In this document: piece by piece, positions 9,418 through 18,924 of the stretch
How the letters are laid out: the number at the start of each line of letters is the position of its first letter
Numbering within the stretch: the first letter of the stretch is position 1
Assembly: GCA_027604665.1 (NCBI GenBank)
Contig: JADGIZ010000119.1
Coordinates: 1 to 24,882, forward strand
Origin: Polyrhizophydium stewartii
Taxonomy: Eukaryota > Chytridiomycota > Chytridiomycetes > Rhizophydiales
Length of the DNA: 24,882 nucleotides
Reading direction: 5' to 3'
Made by a program: the position numbers and the translations under genes
Notes under the pieces: generated by a model
The model's input: the letters and a program-made list of their open reading frames with translations, nothing else
Database searches by the model: none
What the model was told of the DNA's origin: nothing

Positions 9418-11581
9418 CTAGCAGCCGTCCTCGATGAAGTTGCGCGCCGCGTCCCAGTAGTGCACCACGCGCATCTTCTCGAGGTACTCGCGCACCATCG
9501 AGTCCGTCGGCAGGCTCTTGAACCGGAACACACGGAAGGCGCGGTTCTGCACCTCGCCCTCCCACACGAGCACGCATCGGTTGGCGCCGTCGCCGGCTGG
9601 TGCGCCGCTGCTCGCGCCGGCAGCGTCGTCGTCGTCCTCGTCGTCGTCCTCGTCGCCGACGCTCGTCTTTGCCCACAGGATGCGGCGCAGCATCAGCTTC
9701 CGGTACGCCTTGATGCCCTTTGGCCCGCCCTCGACCACAACAAGATTGAGTCCCGGATGCACAATCGCAACGCCCGTCAGGTTGTACTGCTGCGCGTTCT
9801 TGTCGACCTTGAACCTGTGCTGCGCGTGCGACAGATCGTTGATGCGGAACACGGCGACCTGCACCATGAGGCTCGTGTCCTCCTTGAGCTTGTTGCGCAG
9901 CTTCTCGCGGCGCTGCTCGTCCGTGAGCTTGGTGGACGCGACAAGATCCGCATGCTTTTGCTTGCGGGCGGCCATCTGCTCTCGGACTTTGGCCTCGGCA
10001 AGCGATGGGTTCAGCAGCACTTGATCGCCGAGCGCGCGCATCATGTTGCTCAGCTTGAGCTTGGCCTCTTCTGGCGGCAGCAGCCCGAGTCGAATCTTCT
10101 CCTGCTTCTCCTTGCGGTCCTCGAGGCGGCGCTGGCGGCGCAGCTTCTTGCGCTCCTGCGCATTACAAGCAGCATTAGCGTCAGCACTCCGGCTGCAGCA
10201 TGAGCGGCGACTGTACATGACAGGCCGAACCTTTTTTGTGAGCATGATGGGCCGCGGCGGCGGCGCGCCGGGCTCCGCGGGTGGCTGGATCGGTACCGGG
10301 TGCTGCTCGAGATTTGTAATGAGCTCGTCGCCGTGCGTGAACGGGCCTGTTGCGGGCATGCTGTCATATGACTCCTCTGGCACAAACTTGGCATCCCACC
10401 ACTCGACTGGGGGCGGCGGCTCGGTCTGCCCGCGGAAGCGTCAGCATCAAGATCCGCCACCGCTCTGCCAAGAGCGATTCACGACTCACCCGCATGCCGC
10501 GATCTGATACAAGCTCGATTTCCTTTTCGATTCCCGTTGTCTTGATCTTCTCGGCAATGTCCTTCTTGAGCTTCTCGAGCATTGCCTCCTTGCGCTGCTT
10601 CTCGGCCATTTCTATGTACTTGCCGTGTTGCACAAACTTGATCGGGCGGGACGCGCGCGGCTTGGGTGCGACCGCCGAGCCCGACTTGAGCGAGGGATCA
10701 AAGTACGGGTTCTTGGACGGATCCTTGAAGTCTGCGCTGACCTCGCGCTCAATCTTGAGCTCTTTCTTGGCCTGCAGCGCCTGCAGCATCTTCTGCTCTT
10801 GTTGCAACTTGATCTCCTGCGCCGCCCGCTCGTTGGCGCTGACGGTCGAGAAGACCGGAAGCGCAGCCGTCTTGCGGGTGCCGGTCATGCCCGGCCGCAC
10901 CGAGTCCCGCATTAGCAGCGGGTGGAACTCGACCTTGAGGCCGCCCTTGGCCTTGGACGACAGGTCACCGCCGAGATCCGCAACGGCAGGCGACGGCAGA
11001 CCAGCGCCGTTGCCGAGCTGCGATGCGGCCGGCCGTTGCGCCGGCGCTTGCCGTGCGGCGAGCGGCTGCACGAACGACAGCGGCATGCCTGGTACGGCAG
11101 TGGCGGAGCCAGAAGGCACCGGCGCAGGCGGCCGCACAGGGTTGCCGGTCGCCGACACTGGCCGCACGGGGTTGCCGAGCACCGACACGGCAGCGCCAGG
11201 ACGGATCGGGTTCGCGCCTGGTCGGATGGGGTTCCCGCCGGGCCGGATGGGGTTGGCGCCGACGGGAAGCACGCCTGCAGCGGGTCGTATGGGGTTCACG
11301 CCGATGCGGGCCAGTGCAGCCTGCGCCTGCGCGGCCAGCGCAGCCGCCTTCTGTCGAGCCTGCTCGCGCAGGCGCTGGATCTTGAAAGCGTGCCGTGGAC
11401 GGTCAGCAGCGTCAGCGAAGCGTGCGGGACGAGCGCCAGGCCACGGCGTGGGCCGCGAGCGCACCTCCTCAGGCGACTGCATCGACGCAGGCGCTGCCGC
11501 GGTCCTTGCGCGCTTTGCGTCGGCGTCGGCGTCGGCGTCTCCGTCGCCGTCGCCGTCGCCGAGCGCGCGCTTCATGTTCAT
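9418..11581 (-). CDS. PRP3: U4/U6 small nuclear ribonucleoprotein Prp3
   Basis: Tri-snRNP protein that holds the U4/U6 duplex. Exons 11581-11465, 11380-10490, 10425-10231, 10155-9418 give 646 residues (human PRPF3 is about 680). The N-terminal part is low complexity, with a DGDGDADADADAK stretch and six NP(I/V)RP units. Then come NPYFDPSLKSGSA, the PRP3 domain (IKFVQHGKYIEMAEKQRKEA; EKEIELVSDRGM, then EPPPPVEWWDAKFVPEESYD), LTKKERKKLRRQRRLEDRKE, KLKEDTSLMVQVAVFRINDL, and the C-terminal DUF1115 fold (GVAIVHPGLNLVVVEGGPKG; NRCVLVWEGEVQNRAFRVFR; REYLEKMRVVHYWDAARNF). Introns are 84, 64 and 75 nt, all phase 0, with GCTGAC near the acceptor; the first and last are stop-free. I used the ATG at 11581; ATGs at 11608 and 11575 are also in frame. 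Confidence 0.95.
11150..11305 (-). repeat. NP(I/V)RP repeats in Prp3
   Basis: Six units in the Prp3 N-terminal region: VNPIRPAAG, ANPIRPGG, NPIRPGA, NPIRPGAA, GNPVRPVSAT and GNPVRPPAP. At DNA level they are recognisable as a GGGTT-containing repeat on the plus strand (CGGATGGGGTT and variants). The pattern is regular enough to be a binding motif array rather than random low complexity. Confidence 0.85.
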
Positions 11582-11877
11582 GATCTCAAAGCAAACCACA
11601 AACGGCACGCGGAATATCCCGTGGGCCGCTGGCGCCCGCCAGGCATGCGCATGGCGCTGGATATCTCCGAATGCTGCATGGGATGCGCTAAATGCTCCTG
11701 CCGCTCCGATCTGAGTGAGCTCCGGCGCGACTCTCGCACCCTCAGGATGCGAAGATAAAAGCCGGATTCACATCCGCAGTTCGGGCCGCCCACACAAGCA
11801 AAAACACCCGTTTCTTGAAGAGCGCTCCAAATCAATCGCACCCTCTCTTTGCGCATTTTTGAATCTCTGACCTCGCG
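11582..11877. promoter_or_regulatory. Divergent spacer PRP3/surface protein
   Basis: A 296-nt region between the PRP3 start (minus) and the first candidate start of the secreted protein (plus). It must contain promoters for both. A 37-codon plus-strand frame with five clustered cysteines lies inside it (11645-11758). No other distinctive element is visible. Confidence 0.4.
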
Positions 11878-13820
11878 ATGGCCTCATCTCGCCTCGATCG
11901 TTGCCGCAGCACTCTGCCGCTTGCGGTTGGCGTTGTGGCTCTGCTGCTCGCCCTGGCTGTCGGCGATGCCTCGGCATCCTTTTCTCTCACGAGCTGGCTC
12001 CAGCCCACGCAGCGGCCTGCTTCGTCGCTATGTATCGCCGCTCATCATCTACCCGTCTACCTGCTTCAATATGAACCTCACGGTCGATAACTCGACGGTA
12101 AGCAGCGCGGTGGCGGCGAGTGTCTAGAAACTATCTGTGCCACGCCTTCTCCCTCCTTTCAGGGTATCTACTCGTTCCACGATGCCGTGTCGGTCTGGCG
12201 CCCGACGACCATCGCCGAAAAGCGGATCTCGTGCCAGGGAGCCAGATCGCATACGCGGTATCCGCCGCGTCGATCCACAGGCACCGCGACGCCGATTCTC
12301 GCGAGGACTTGCTGACCTCATCCTCACGATCCATTGGCGCATTTGACGCGCCGATCGTCGTGAACGAATGCGATCCATGCTTTATGCGTCCAGGTCAATG
12401 TCCAGCTCAACTCGAGCGCGACCGACCTCTCGATCCCCATCCCTTGCGTCAACACGACCACGAGCACGATCGGCTTCCGCGTCTGCCAGTATCTCAACAG
12501 CAACGCCAGCTTTGTCGACTTTGGCAGCCCCGGCCTTGCCCCTGACTGCAACACGACCAACCAGCAGATCGCCTGGGCCAACTCGCCTGTCCCTGCGGCC
12601 TTCGCCGTCAACGTTCGCAGCATCTCGGTCGGCGGCGTGCCTGTGCAGCTAAACAGCAGCTTCCAGGCAAACGGCAACTGGTCCAAGTTTGACACTTGCA
12701 GCAACAATGTGCTCCTACCCACCGAGGCCTTCACGGCGCTCAAGAACGCCATCATCTCCGGCGGCGGCCTGCCTTCCAATTTCTCCAACGACTATGCGAC
12801 TTTCTTTTCAGGAACCAGCTCTTTCCAAAACGACAACTTTAATCTGACCTTGATGCCCAACGTCACGTTCGAGTTCATCTCGAACCCGTCAACCAACGCC
12901 ACCGTCTCTGTGACCCTCAGTCCGATCCAGTATCTGCGCATCACGTCGCAGTGTACGTGCATGCCGCAGATGTAGGGCAGTCCCGCGTTCTCTGCCGCTG
13001 ACTATGTACCCTCAGCTCCCTTGATTGGCGGCTTCTCGTTTGTCGACAGCGGCAGCAGCACTCTAGTTACCTTTGGAGGCACCTTCTTCCAGGACACGTG
13101 TGTCCTCTCGGACCGCCAGAACTCGCGCGTCGGGTTTTCGACCAGCTGTCCATGCAACCCGCCATTCGACAGGTACCCATTGATTGCAGGTGCTTCTCTG
13201 TTCACGCTGCCTTCGACTTCGAGCACAGCTCCATCTCCTACGACGACGACTGGCGCAGGGTATGTGTCACCAAGCCCCTCGCCGACCACAACAAGCGTGG
13301 GATATGTGTCGCAAAATGTCTCGACGGCAACAGCTAGCACGACTAGCGTTGGATATGTGTCGCCAAGTGCAACGACGACAACGACAACGACGACAAGCGC
13401 AGGATATGTCTCTCCAACGGGCTCCTCGTCCCCGACAACCACCACAACCAACAGCTCATCACGCAGCAGCACGACCACAACGACCACAACGACGACGACG
13501 ACCACCACCACGACCACCACGACTACGACGACCACGGCGACTACTACCACGACCACGGCGACAACTGGGCCCACAAGCGCAACAGCCAGCAGCAGCGCTA
13601 CCACTTCGGCCGCCGCCTCATCGTCCTCAAGCTCAACTTCCACAAAGACCGCAACTGCCACAATCACTCCAGGTAAGCCCAACCGCGCAACATATGCTAT
13701 GGCTGCACAGGCTGACAGCTTGTTTCCACAGGCGCTACGAGTGTCGGCGTGTCGGTCCAGCCGAGCATCGGGGTCCTGGCGCTTTCAATCTGTGTGAGCC
13801 TTGTTGTTGCTCTTGCCTAA
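11878..13820 (+). CDS. Secreted GPI-anchored mucin-like protein with degenerate pepsin-like fold
   Basis: ATG 11878 opens a strong signal peptide (LAVGVVALLLALAVGDASA). The join to the next part is unresolved because the convincing segment CFNMNLTVDNST is in another frame. From there exons are ...-12097, 12163-12186 (a 24-nt microexon, inferred), 12394-12952, 13016-13672, 13732-13820. The ectodomain has many N-X-S/T sequons and cysteines and resembles a compact pepsin-like protein: VQLNSSATDLSIPIPC sits where LDTGSSDLWVP is expected, FDTCSNNVLLPTEAF where the second DTG is expected, and VTFGGTFFQDTCVLSDRQNSRVGF matches the closing LGxxFL...VFDxxxxRVGF strand. A Thr/Ser stalk with GYVS repeats and a long Thr run follows, then a hydrophobic C-terminus (SIGVLALSICVSLVVALA) typical of GPI attachment. 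It is probably a non-catalytic cell-surface protein. The downstream exons are solid; the 5' end is weak. Confidence 0.55.
13258..13575 (+). repeat. GYVS(P/Q) repeats and poly-threonine tract
   Basis: Inside the stalk of the surface protein. Four GYVS units occur at about 13258, 13300, 13348 and 13402, each followed by S/T-rich spacers (TTTSVGYVSQ, ASTTSVGYVSP, TTTTSAGYVSP). They lead into an almost pure ACN-triplet run from about 13436 to 13575 coding for threonine. Such stalks are usually heavily O-glycosylated, and the triplet run is likely to vary in length between strains. Confidence 0.85.
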
Positions 13821-14143
13821 AGCGCAGCGATGTCTTGCTTCTCAAGACTCAAGCGTACAACGAGTGTGAAGGCGGTTTTCGCACGTGCATTTGTCGTGAA
13901 GCTGGCATCGCAGGCTGTGTGTTCTAAGCCGCCGGTGCTTTTGGCAATACACATTCACGTTGCGGCAGTTTTGGCGTGTCTGGCGTGTGTGCGTGCGCTC
14001 TGCGCACATCCGGCGCTACAGAAACTCCACTTTCATAAAACGACGTACGAGCTGGCCGTCAGCTGCCGAAAGCCGACACGGCGCGCGGCGCGACGGGGCA
14101 GATGCCCCGGCAGGGCATGCCAAGTTCGCAACTTTGCGTCGAG
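13821..14143. other. Intergenic region before SYO1
   Basis: A 323-nt stretch between the surface-protein stop and the SYO1 start, both on the plus strand. It holds the 3' UTR of the first and the promoter and 5' UTR of the second. No AATAAA on the plus strand, no conserved frame and no RNA gene were recognised. Confidence 0.4.
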
Positions 14144-16972
14144 ATGGGCAACAAAAAAAAAAGTTTTGCGAAGCCGAGGCCGGCCGCCCGCGGCCTTGGC
14201 CGCACAGACGAGGCTGCAGACGCACCGGCGGCAGCGGCGGCAGCATCAATATCCGCCGCCGCCGCAGTGCCGTCGCTGCCGATCAGCATGGACTTGCCGC
14301 AGTCGGTCAAGACGCTCCCGGTGCTCAACAAGGTGCGCGAGGCAACTGCCCTCGTTGTCGTTGTCGCAAAAGCGACACCCACAGCTCTGTCTTTGGGAGG
14401 CCCCGCCAGCCAGGCGGCAGGCAGCCCGCACTCTGCCACCCGACCTTTGGAGTGTGCGATGACCGACACCCTCCCCTAATCCGCGTTGCGAATCACAGCT
14501 GCAATCGAGCGACGTCTCGGAGCGTTCATGGGCAGCGACAACCATCTCACACTTTGTCCAGGACGCCGCAGTGCGCAAGCAGCTCGTTGACGGCGGCCTT
14601 GTGCCGCGCCTCGTTGCGCTGCTACAGGACCCGCACGGCCGCGTTGTGCTCGACGTCCTCGGCGCTCTCCAGAACGTCGTTATTTTCGGCGGCGAGAGGC
14701 TGTCGCAGGACATGATCGAGGACGGCGTCGCGGAGCCGCTGATTGTGTGTTTTGGAAAGGTGAGGGACTCGGCGTACTGACGCTGGCGTTTGATGCGCGG
14801 GTGCTCAGCATCATCTCACACACGGCTGCTCTGCAGATTGCAACTCTTGTGCGCGACGGCTTCGAGAAGGGCCAGGCCGAGGAGATGGCTGCGTCGGCCG
14901 CGGCGGCCGCAGAGGCAGTAGCAGCGGCTGCCGCCGACCCCGAGGCGGCGGCCAAGAAGGCAGCAGACGAGGCGTCCGGCGAGGATCCATCCGAGCCGTC
15001 TCCGTTTGAGCTTGCGGAGCAAGTGATTGGCCTCCTGTGGAGCCTCGGCGAGATCTCCAACGACGTTGTCCGGCTGCTGTCGACGCCCGACATTATGGCA
15101 TTTGTGATGAGCATGCTCAACCCCGCACATGCGTCTGTTGTGCCGTGGGCGCTTTCGCGAGTCTGCGGTGAGATGGCATACACTCCGCATTCAAGCGGCA
15201 ACTAATTCAGCCTGCTGACACCGACATGTCGTTGGGAAACCGCAGCTCAGTTCCTCAGCATGCTGTGCGACCACAACCCGGCCGTGCACAGGATCTTTGC
15301 GCAGAACCCCGCATATGCCGAGTGCCTCGTGTCGTACGTCAAGGGAAGCACACCCGGCTTCGCATCATGGAACGACAACAAGATCAGCCTGCCCATTCTA
15401 TGCGCGAGCATTCTCGAGTGCCTGCGACCCGCGCTCATTGACGCCAGCGACGCTGCGCGCATGGGCGAGTTTTACGAGGCTATTGCCGTGATGGCATCAC
15501 ATGCGCTCGACTTTGACATTGCCTCGCATATGCCACGACTCGAGGCTTGCGCGTCAGCCGTCGATGCGGTGTGTTGAATTGCGTGCTTTTGTGTTGTATG
15601 CGTGGGTGTCACCTCTTGCTGTATTTTGTGCATTGACAAACCAAAAAAATCTACCGCAGCACACAGCAAAGATCAACTCTGATCCGCTTAACAGCAACGT
15701 CGAGAGCGCCGCGGATCTGCACACGGTCGAGACGAAGGAGATGGTATGCGATGCTCTCTTCTTGCGACGATATGGTCCCGAGCTGACCGGTGGAAACACA
15801 ATTTTGCCACTGATCAGCTGTTTATCCGACGCTTCGAGGGCCAGCTGGAGACACTGCAAGTGCTCCTTGAGATGCTCGCCAACATTTTCTCAGAGGAGCT
15901 GGCGGACAGTGACGAGAGCGACAGTGCAAGCGACAACGAGGATGATGAAATGGATGAGGACATGGACGCGGAGGTCGACGCACTCGCGCAGGAGGCCAGC
16001 GGCGCCTCGAACGCGGCATCGACAGACACGCACTTGTCGGTACTGTCGGCGGCCCTGTTTTCGGAGCGCACGGCGCTGTTTGCCAAGATTGGACGCATCG
16101 CGACGCTGCGCATTGCGCATGTGGGCTGCAAGGCGGCCGAGCAGGCCACGCGGCACATCCGAGCTGCCCAGACGCGCGCGCTCGGGTGCATCGGCAACAT
16201 GGTGCTGGTCGGATACCTTGACGCGTGGATCGCCGCCAACCCGGCCGCACTTGCCGAGCTGTGGCAAGCGCTGTTTGAGATCTGCGCGGCCGCATCGACT
16301 CAGCCTGTAGTCGACATGGAGTTAGTTGAGGCTCTGGTGTCTCTGCAGTGGTCGATTGTCAACAAGGTCGAGGGCCAGGCTCCGCTTGTGGTGCGTAGAC
16401 CGTGCATTTGTTTCGGCGACAGCCCTACGAGCCTGCTGACGACGAGGCGCGTGTATAGCCGCTCAAGGCCGAATATGTGCAGTGGTTCCTGACCGCCGTT
16501 GCACCCACGTCTGGCGCGCCGGCGTCGCTGCGGGCCAAGGGCGTCGGCATCCTCGCGTACTTTGCGCGGATCCAGGGCAACATTGAGACCAACCGGGTGA
16601 GCCAAAGACTCGCGCTTGCTGAGACGCCTTTCGCAATTAGCCATTATGCAGAGCTGTGCTGACCTGTGCTTTCCATTGTAGACGATCGGCCGCGCATTCT
16701 TGGCTCAGCTTGCGTCTTCGGACTCGCCGCAGGTGCTTTCCGAGATCCTCAACGGTATCTTTGATGTGTATGGCGACGCGGCGTTTGACTACGACCTGCC
16801 TGTGTTTGTGCAGGGCGGGTTCCTTGCTCAGCTGCAGAAGCTGTTCCCCGTGCTGCGCACGCAGTTCCGCGCCATTGACAAGCGCAAGATGCGCGAGGTT
16901 CGCGAGCGCGCGGACGAGATGCTTTTGAATCTTCACGCCTTCATCAAGTACAAGTCACGCGAGCGCAAGTGA
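14144..16972 (+). CDS. SYO1: Syo1/HEATR3-like ribosomal protein import adaptor
   Basis: Syo1 (HEATR3 in animals) binds uL18 and uL5 and couples them to a transportin for nuclear import as part of 5S RNP assembly. Eight exons: 14144-14332, 14499-14759, 14837-15167, 15246-15568, 15660-15743, 15818-16390, 16459-16596, 16682-16972, encoding 729 residues. The N-terminus is basic (MGNKKKSFAKPRPAARG). ARM/HEAT-type helices follow (SSDVSERSWAATTISHFV; RKQLVDGGLVPRLVALLQ; VIGLLWSLGEISNDVVRLLS). A long acidic insertion near residues 420-450 (SEELADSDESDSASDNEDDE...) corresponds to the family's acidic loop. The C-terminus (LNGIFDVYGDAAFDYDLPVF, then EMLLNLHAFIKYKSRERK) aligns well with the HEATR3 end. 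All phases close. The run of ten A at 14151-14160 near the start is a potential slippage or error site. Identity rests on architecture plus the C-terminal match. Confidence 0.9.
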
Positions 16973-17353
16973 ACAACCCTCACAGAAAGGCCTGAGGGCA
17001 GCTTCAAGCGATCGGGGAAGAAGATGTTTGTGTGTGTGGAGTTTTGGCATATTCCGGTCTCTATTATTGTCACTGCGGGCAGCACGCTCGTTGTTTGGCT
17101 GTCAATCATCGCCCGGCTCCTATGGGCGGCGTCCAGGCAGGAGATGGTGGCTCAGCTTGACGTACTGGTCAGAATAAAGCTTGGTGCATTGCAGAGATCT
17201 GGATCAGAGGACGGCCTCGATGATTGCGCGGGCTGGGGGCGGTATGAGGCAGCCATGCGACGGCGAGCGCAAGGGTTGCAGTCGGGGATTCGCGAGATCA
17301 AGGCCGGCATAAGCGGCCGCAGAGATAAAGAAAGCCAGGACAGCGGCGTGTGG
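16973..17353. other. Convergent 3' intergenic region
   Basis: A 381-nt spacer between the SYO1 stop and the stop of the unrecognised minus-strand gene. AATAAA on the plus strand at about 17173 could serve SYO1. A plus-strand frame from 17024 starts with one hydrophobic stretch (SIIVTAGSTLVVWLSIIARL), but it runs on as the antisense of the next gene, so I do not call it. Confidence 0.4.
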
Positions 17354-18768
17354 TCATTGCTCGGCCACGCTCTGCAGCCTTCGGAGCAGATCGGCGTCAA
17401 ACTGCTGCGGCGTAGCGAAGGCTTCATCGCCGTCATCGCTGATCTCGTTGGCGGCAGAAGCGTTGTCTACATGGCCGACGGAGAGAGGACGGCCGGATGC
17501 GTGATGAATCGCAGTCGCGGACATCGCGTGAGCATGATGCGCGCTGCCGCTATCGAGCAGGGCATCGCCGTCGTCATCCTCAACGCCCGAGTCGTCGGCA
17601 GTCTGCGCAAAGTGGATGTGCACACCGTGTGCACTTTGATCAGTCCCCCGCGCATCTGCAGCGGCTGGATCCAGGTGGACCGCCGTGGTCAAGGGCAGCG
17701 GAGCCACCGGACGGGCTGTGATCTGGCCAGGCGCGGGGGCGGCATCGCGGTCGGCCGCATACGAGAGCTGGCGCTCGCGATGGACAGTGTCGCGGGTACG
17801 GGTGCTGGCAGTCGAAGCGGGTCGGCGGGGCGAGCCAACCCAGTCGGTGACCGGACCCGAGTCTGCAAAGAGGATCGCGGCGTTGAGCGGGTCGGTGACG
17901 ACGGCGCCGTGGCCGGCGGTGAGCGTGCTGCCGCTGTCGTCGGTCAGATACTTGGAGGCGGGCGAGGGAGAGCGGGATCCAGCGTGATGGTGGCGGTGTT
18001 GCTGGGGCTGCTGGCGGATCTGGTCCTGGTCGGTCGACAGCGGGGGTACGGGCTCGGGCGGCCTCGAGTGCACGGCGGCCTGTGGTCGGTGTGCGAAGCC
18101 GTGCTGCGAGCGCACACTCTCGCCGACCTGGCGGGCGGGCGGCGGACGGACCGGCAGGCCAGCAGTGTCAGCGGCCGGCGGCGAGTGGCGGGCCGTCGCC
18201 ACCGACGCACCAGATGCCGCGCGGCGGCGGCGGCGGCCGTGATGGAGTTGATCTCCTCGGGGGTCATGAGGCGCGAGTCCTCGTCGTGGCCGCCGTAGAG
18301 CACGTCGTCGAGGTCGTCGAGGCGGTCCGAGGCGGCTGCGGGTGCGGCGTGGGCGGCGGCGGGGGTGCCCGCGCCAAAGTGGATGCCGAACAGGCTGCCG
18401 CCGCCACCGCCGGCGCTGCCAAGGGCCGGCGCGGTGGTTGCCAGGGCCTCGTAGCCGTACGCATAGGCCCTGGCGCCGGCCCCGAATAGGCCGCTGGCGG
18501 CGCTGGCGGCGCTGCCCGCGTTGGACGAGAGGCCCAGGCCGGTGTTGGGCCGCAGGCGGAAGAGCGAGGCGACGCTGTCCCAGAAGACGGCAGACGAGGG
18601 GCGAGCGTGCAGCGGGCCAGCAAGGCCCGGGGTGTTGAGCAGGTTCTCGAACTCGAGGTCGTCGATCTCGTCGTAGTCGAAGACGGGCTGCACGCGGGTC
18701 CGCCACCAGGGACAGCAGCAGGCGCGGGCCGAGCAGGCGCGGGCGCCTGCGGCCGGGTCCAAGTTCAT
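17354..18768 (-). CDS. Unrecognised protein, acidic motif plus low-complexity C-terminus
   Basis: Two exons, 18768-18211 and 18127-17354, joined by an 83-nt phase-0 intron (GTGCGT, GCTGAC, CGCCAG), would give 443 residues. I do not recognise the family. Visible features are a short Cys-rich start (ARACCCPWWR), an acidic motif FDYDEIDDLEFENLLNTPGL, a hydrophobic/aromatic patch SAVFWDSVASLFRL, a Gly/Ala-rich linker, GGHDEDSRLMTPEEINSI, a His/Gln-rich stretch around HRHHHAGSRSPSP, and an acidic tail ending DADLLRRLQSVAEQ. The product looks largely disordered with a few short conserved-looking motifs, so it could be a regulator or adaptor. The ATG at 18768 is the first in the frame, but a CGTGCAG acceptor-like site shortly inside (about 18694) means the true N-terminus could come from another exon. 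It lies 156 nt after the VPS37 stop on the same strand. Confidence 0.5.
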
Positions 18769-18924
18769 TGCTGTCGACGAAAGCCCGAGATTTGGCGCGA
18801 AGCGGGCTTTGGCCGCAGACAGCGGACACGCGGGCTCTGGCGGACACGCTGGCTCCGGCGGGCACGCTGGCGCACGCAGACGGACATATACACGGGGACG
18901 CTGGTGGCGACAGGCGATGGGTGT

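Noticed and set aside
10350..11714. 454-codon plus-strand frame opposite PRP3
   Set aside because: Shadow of PRP3; its Ser/Gly/Arg-rich content mirrors the low-complexity Prp3 N-terminus and has no recognisable domain.
17024..18298. 424-codon plus-strand frame with one hydrophobic segment
   Set aside because: Most of it is antisense to the spliced minus-strand gene at 17354-18768, whose motifs and intron signals are better. Long antisense frames are expected at this GC content.
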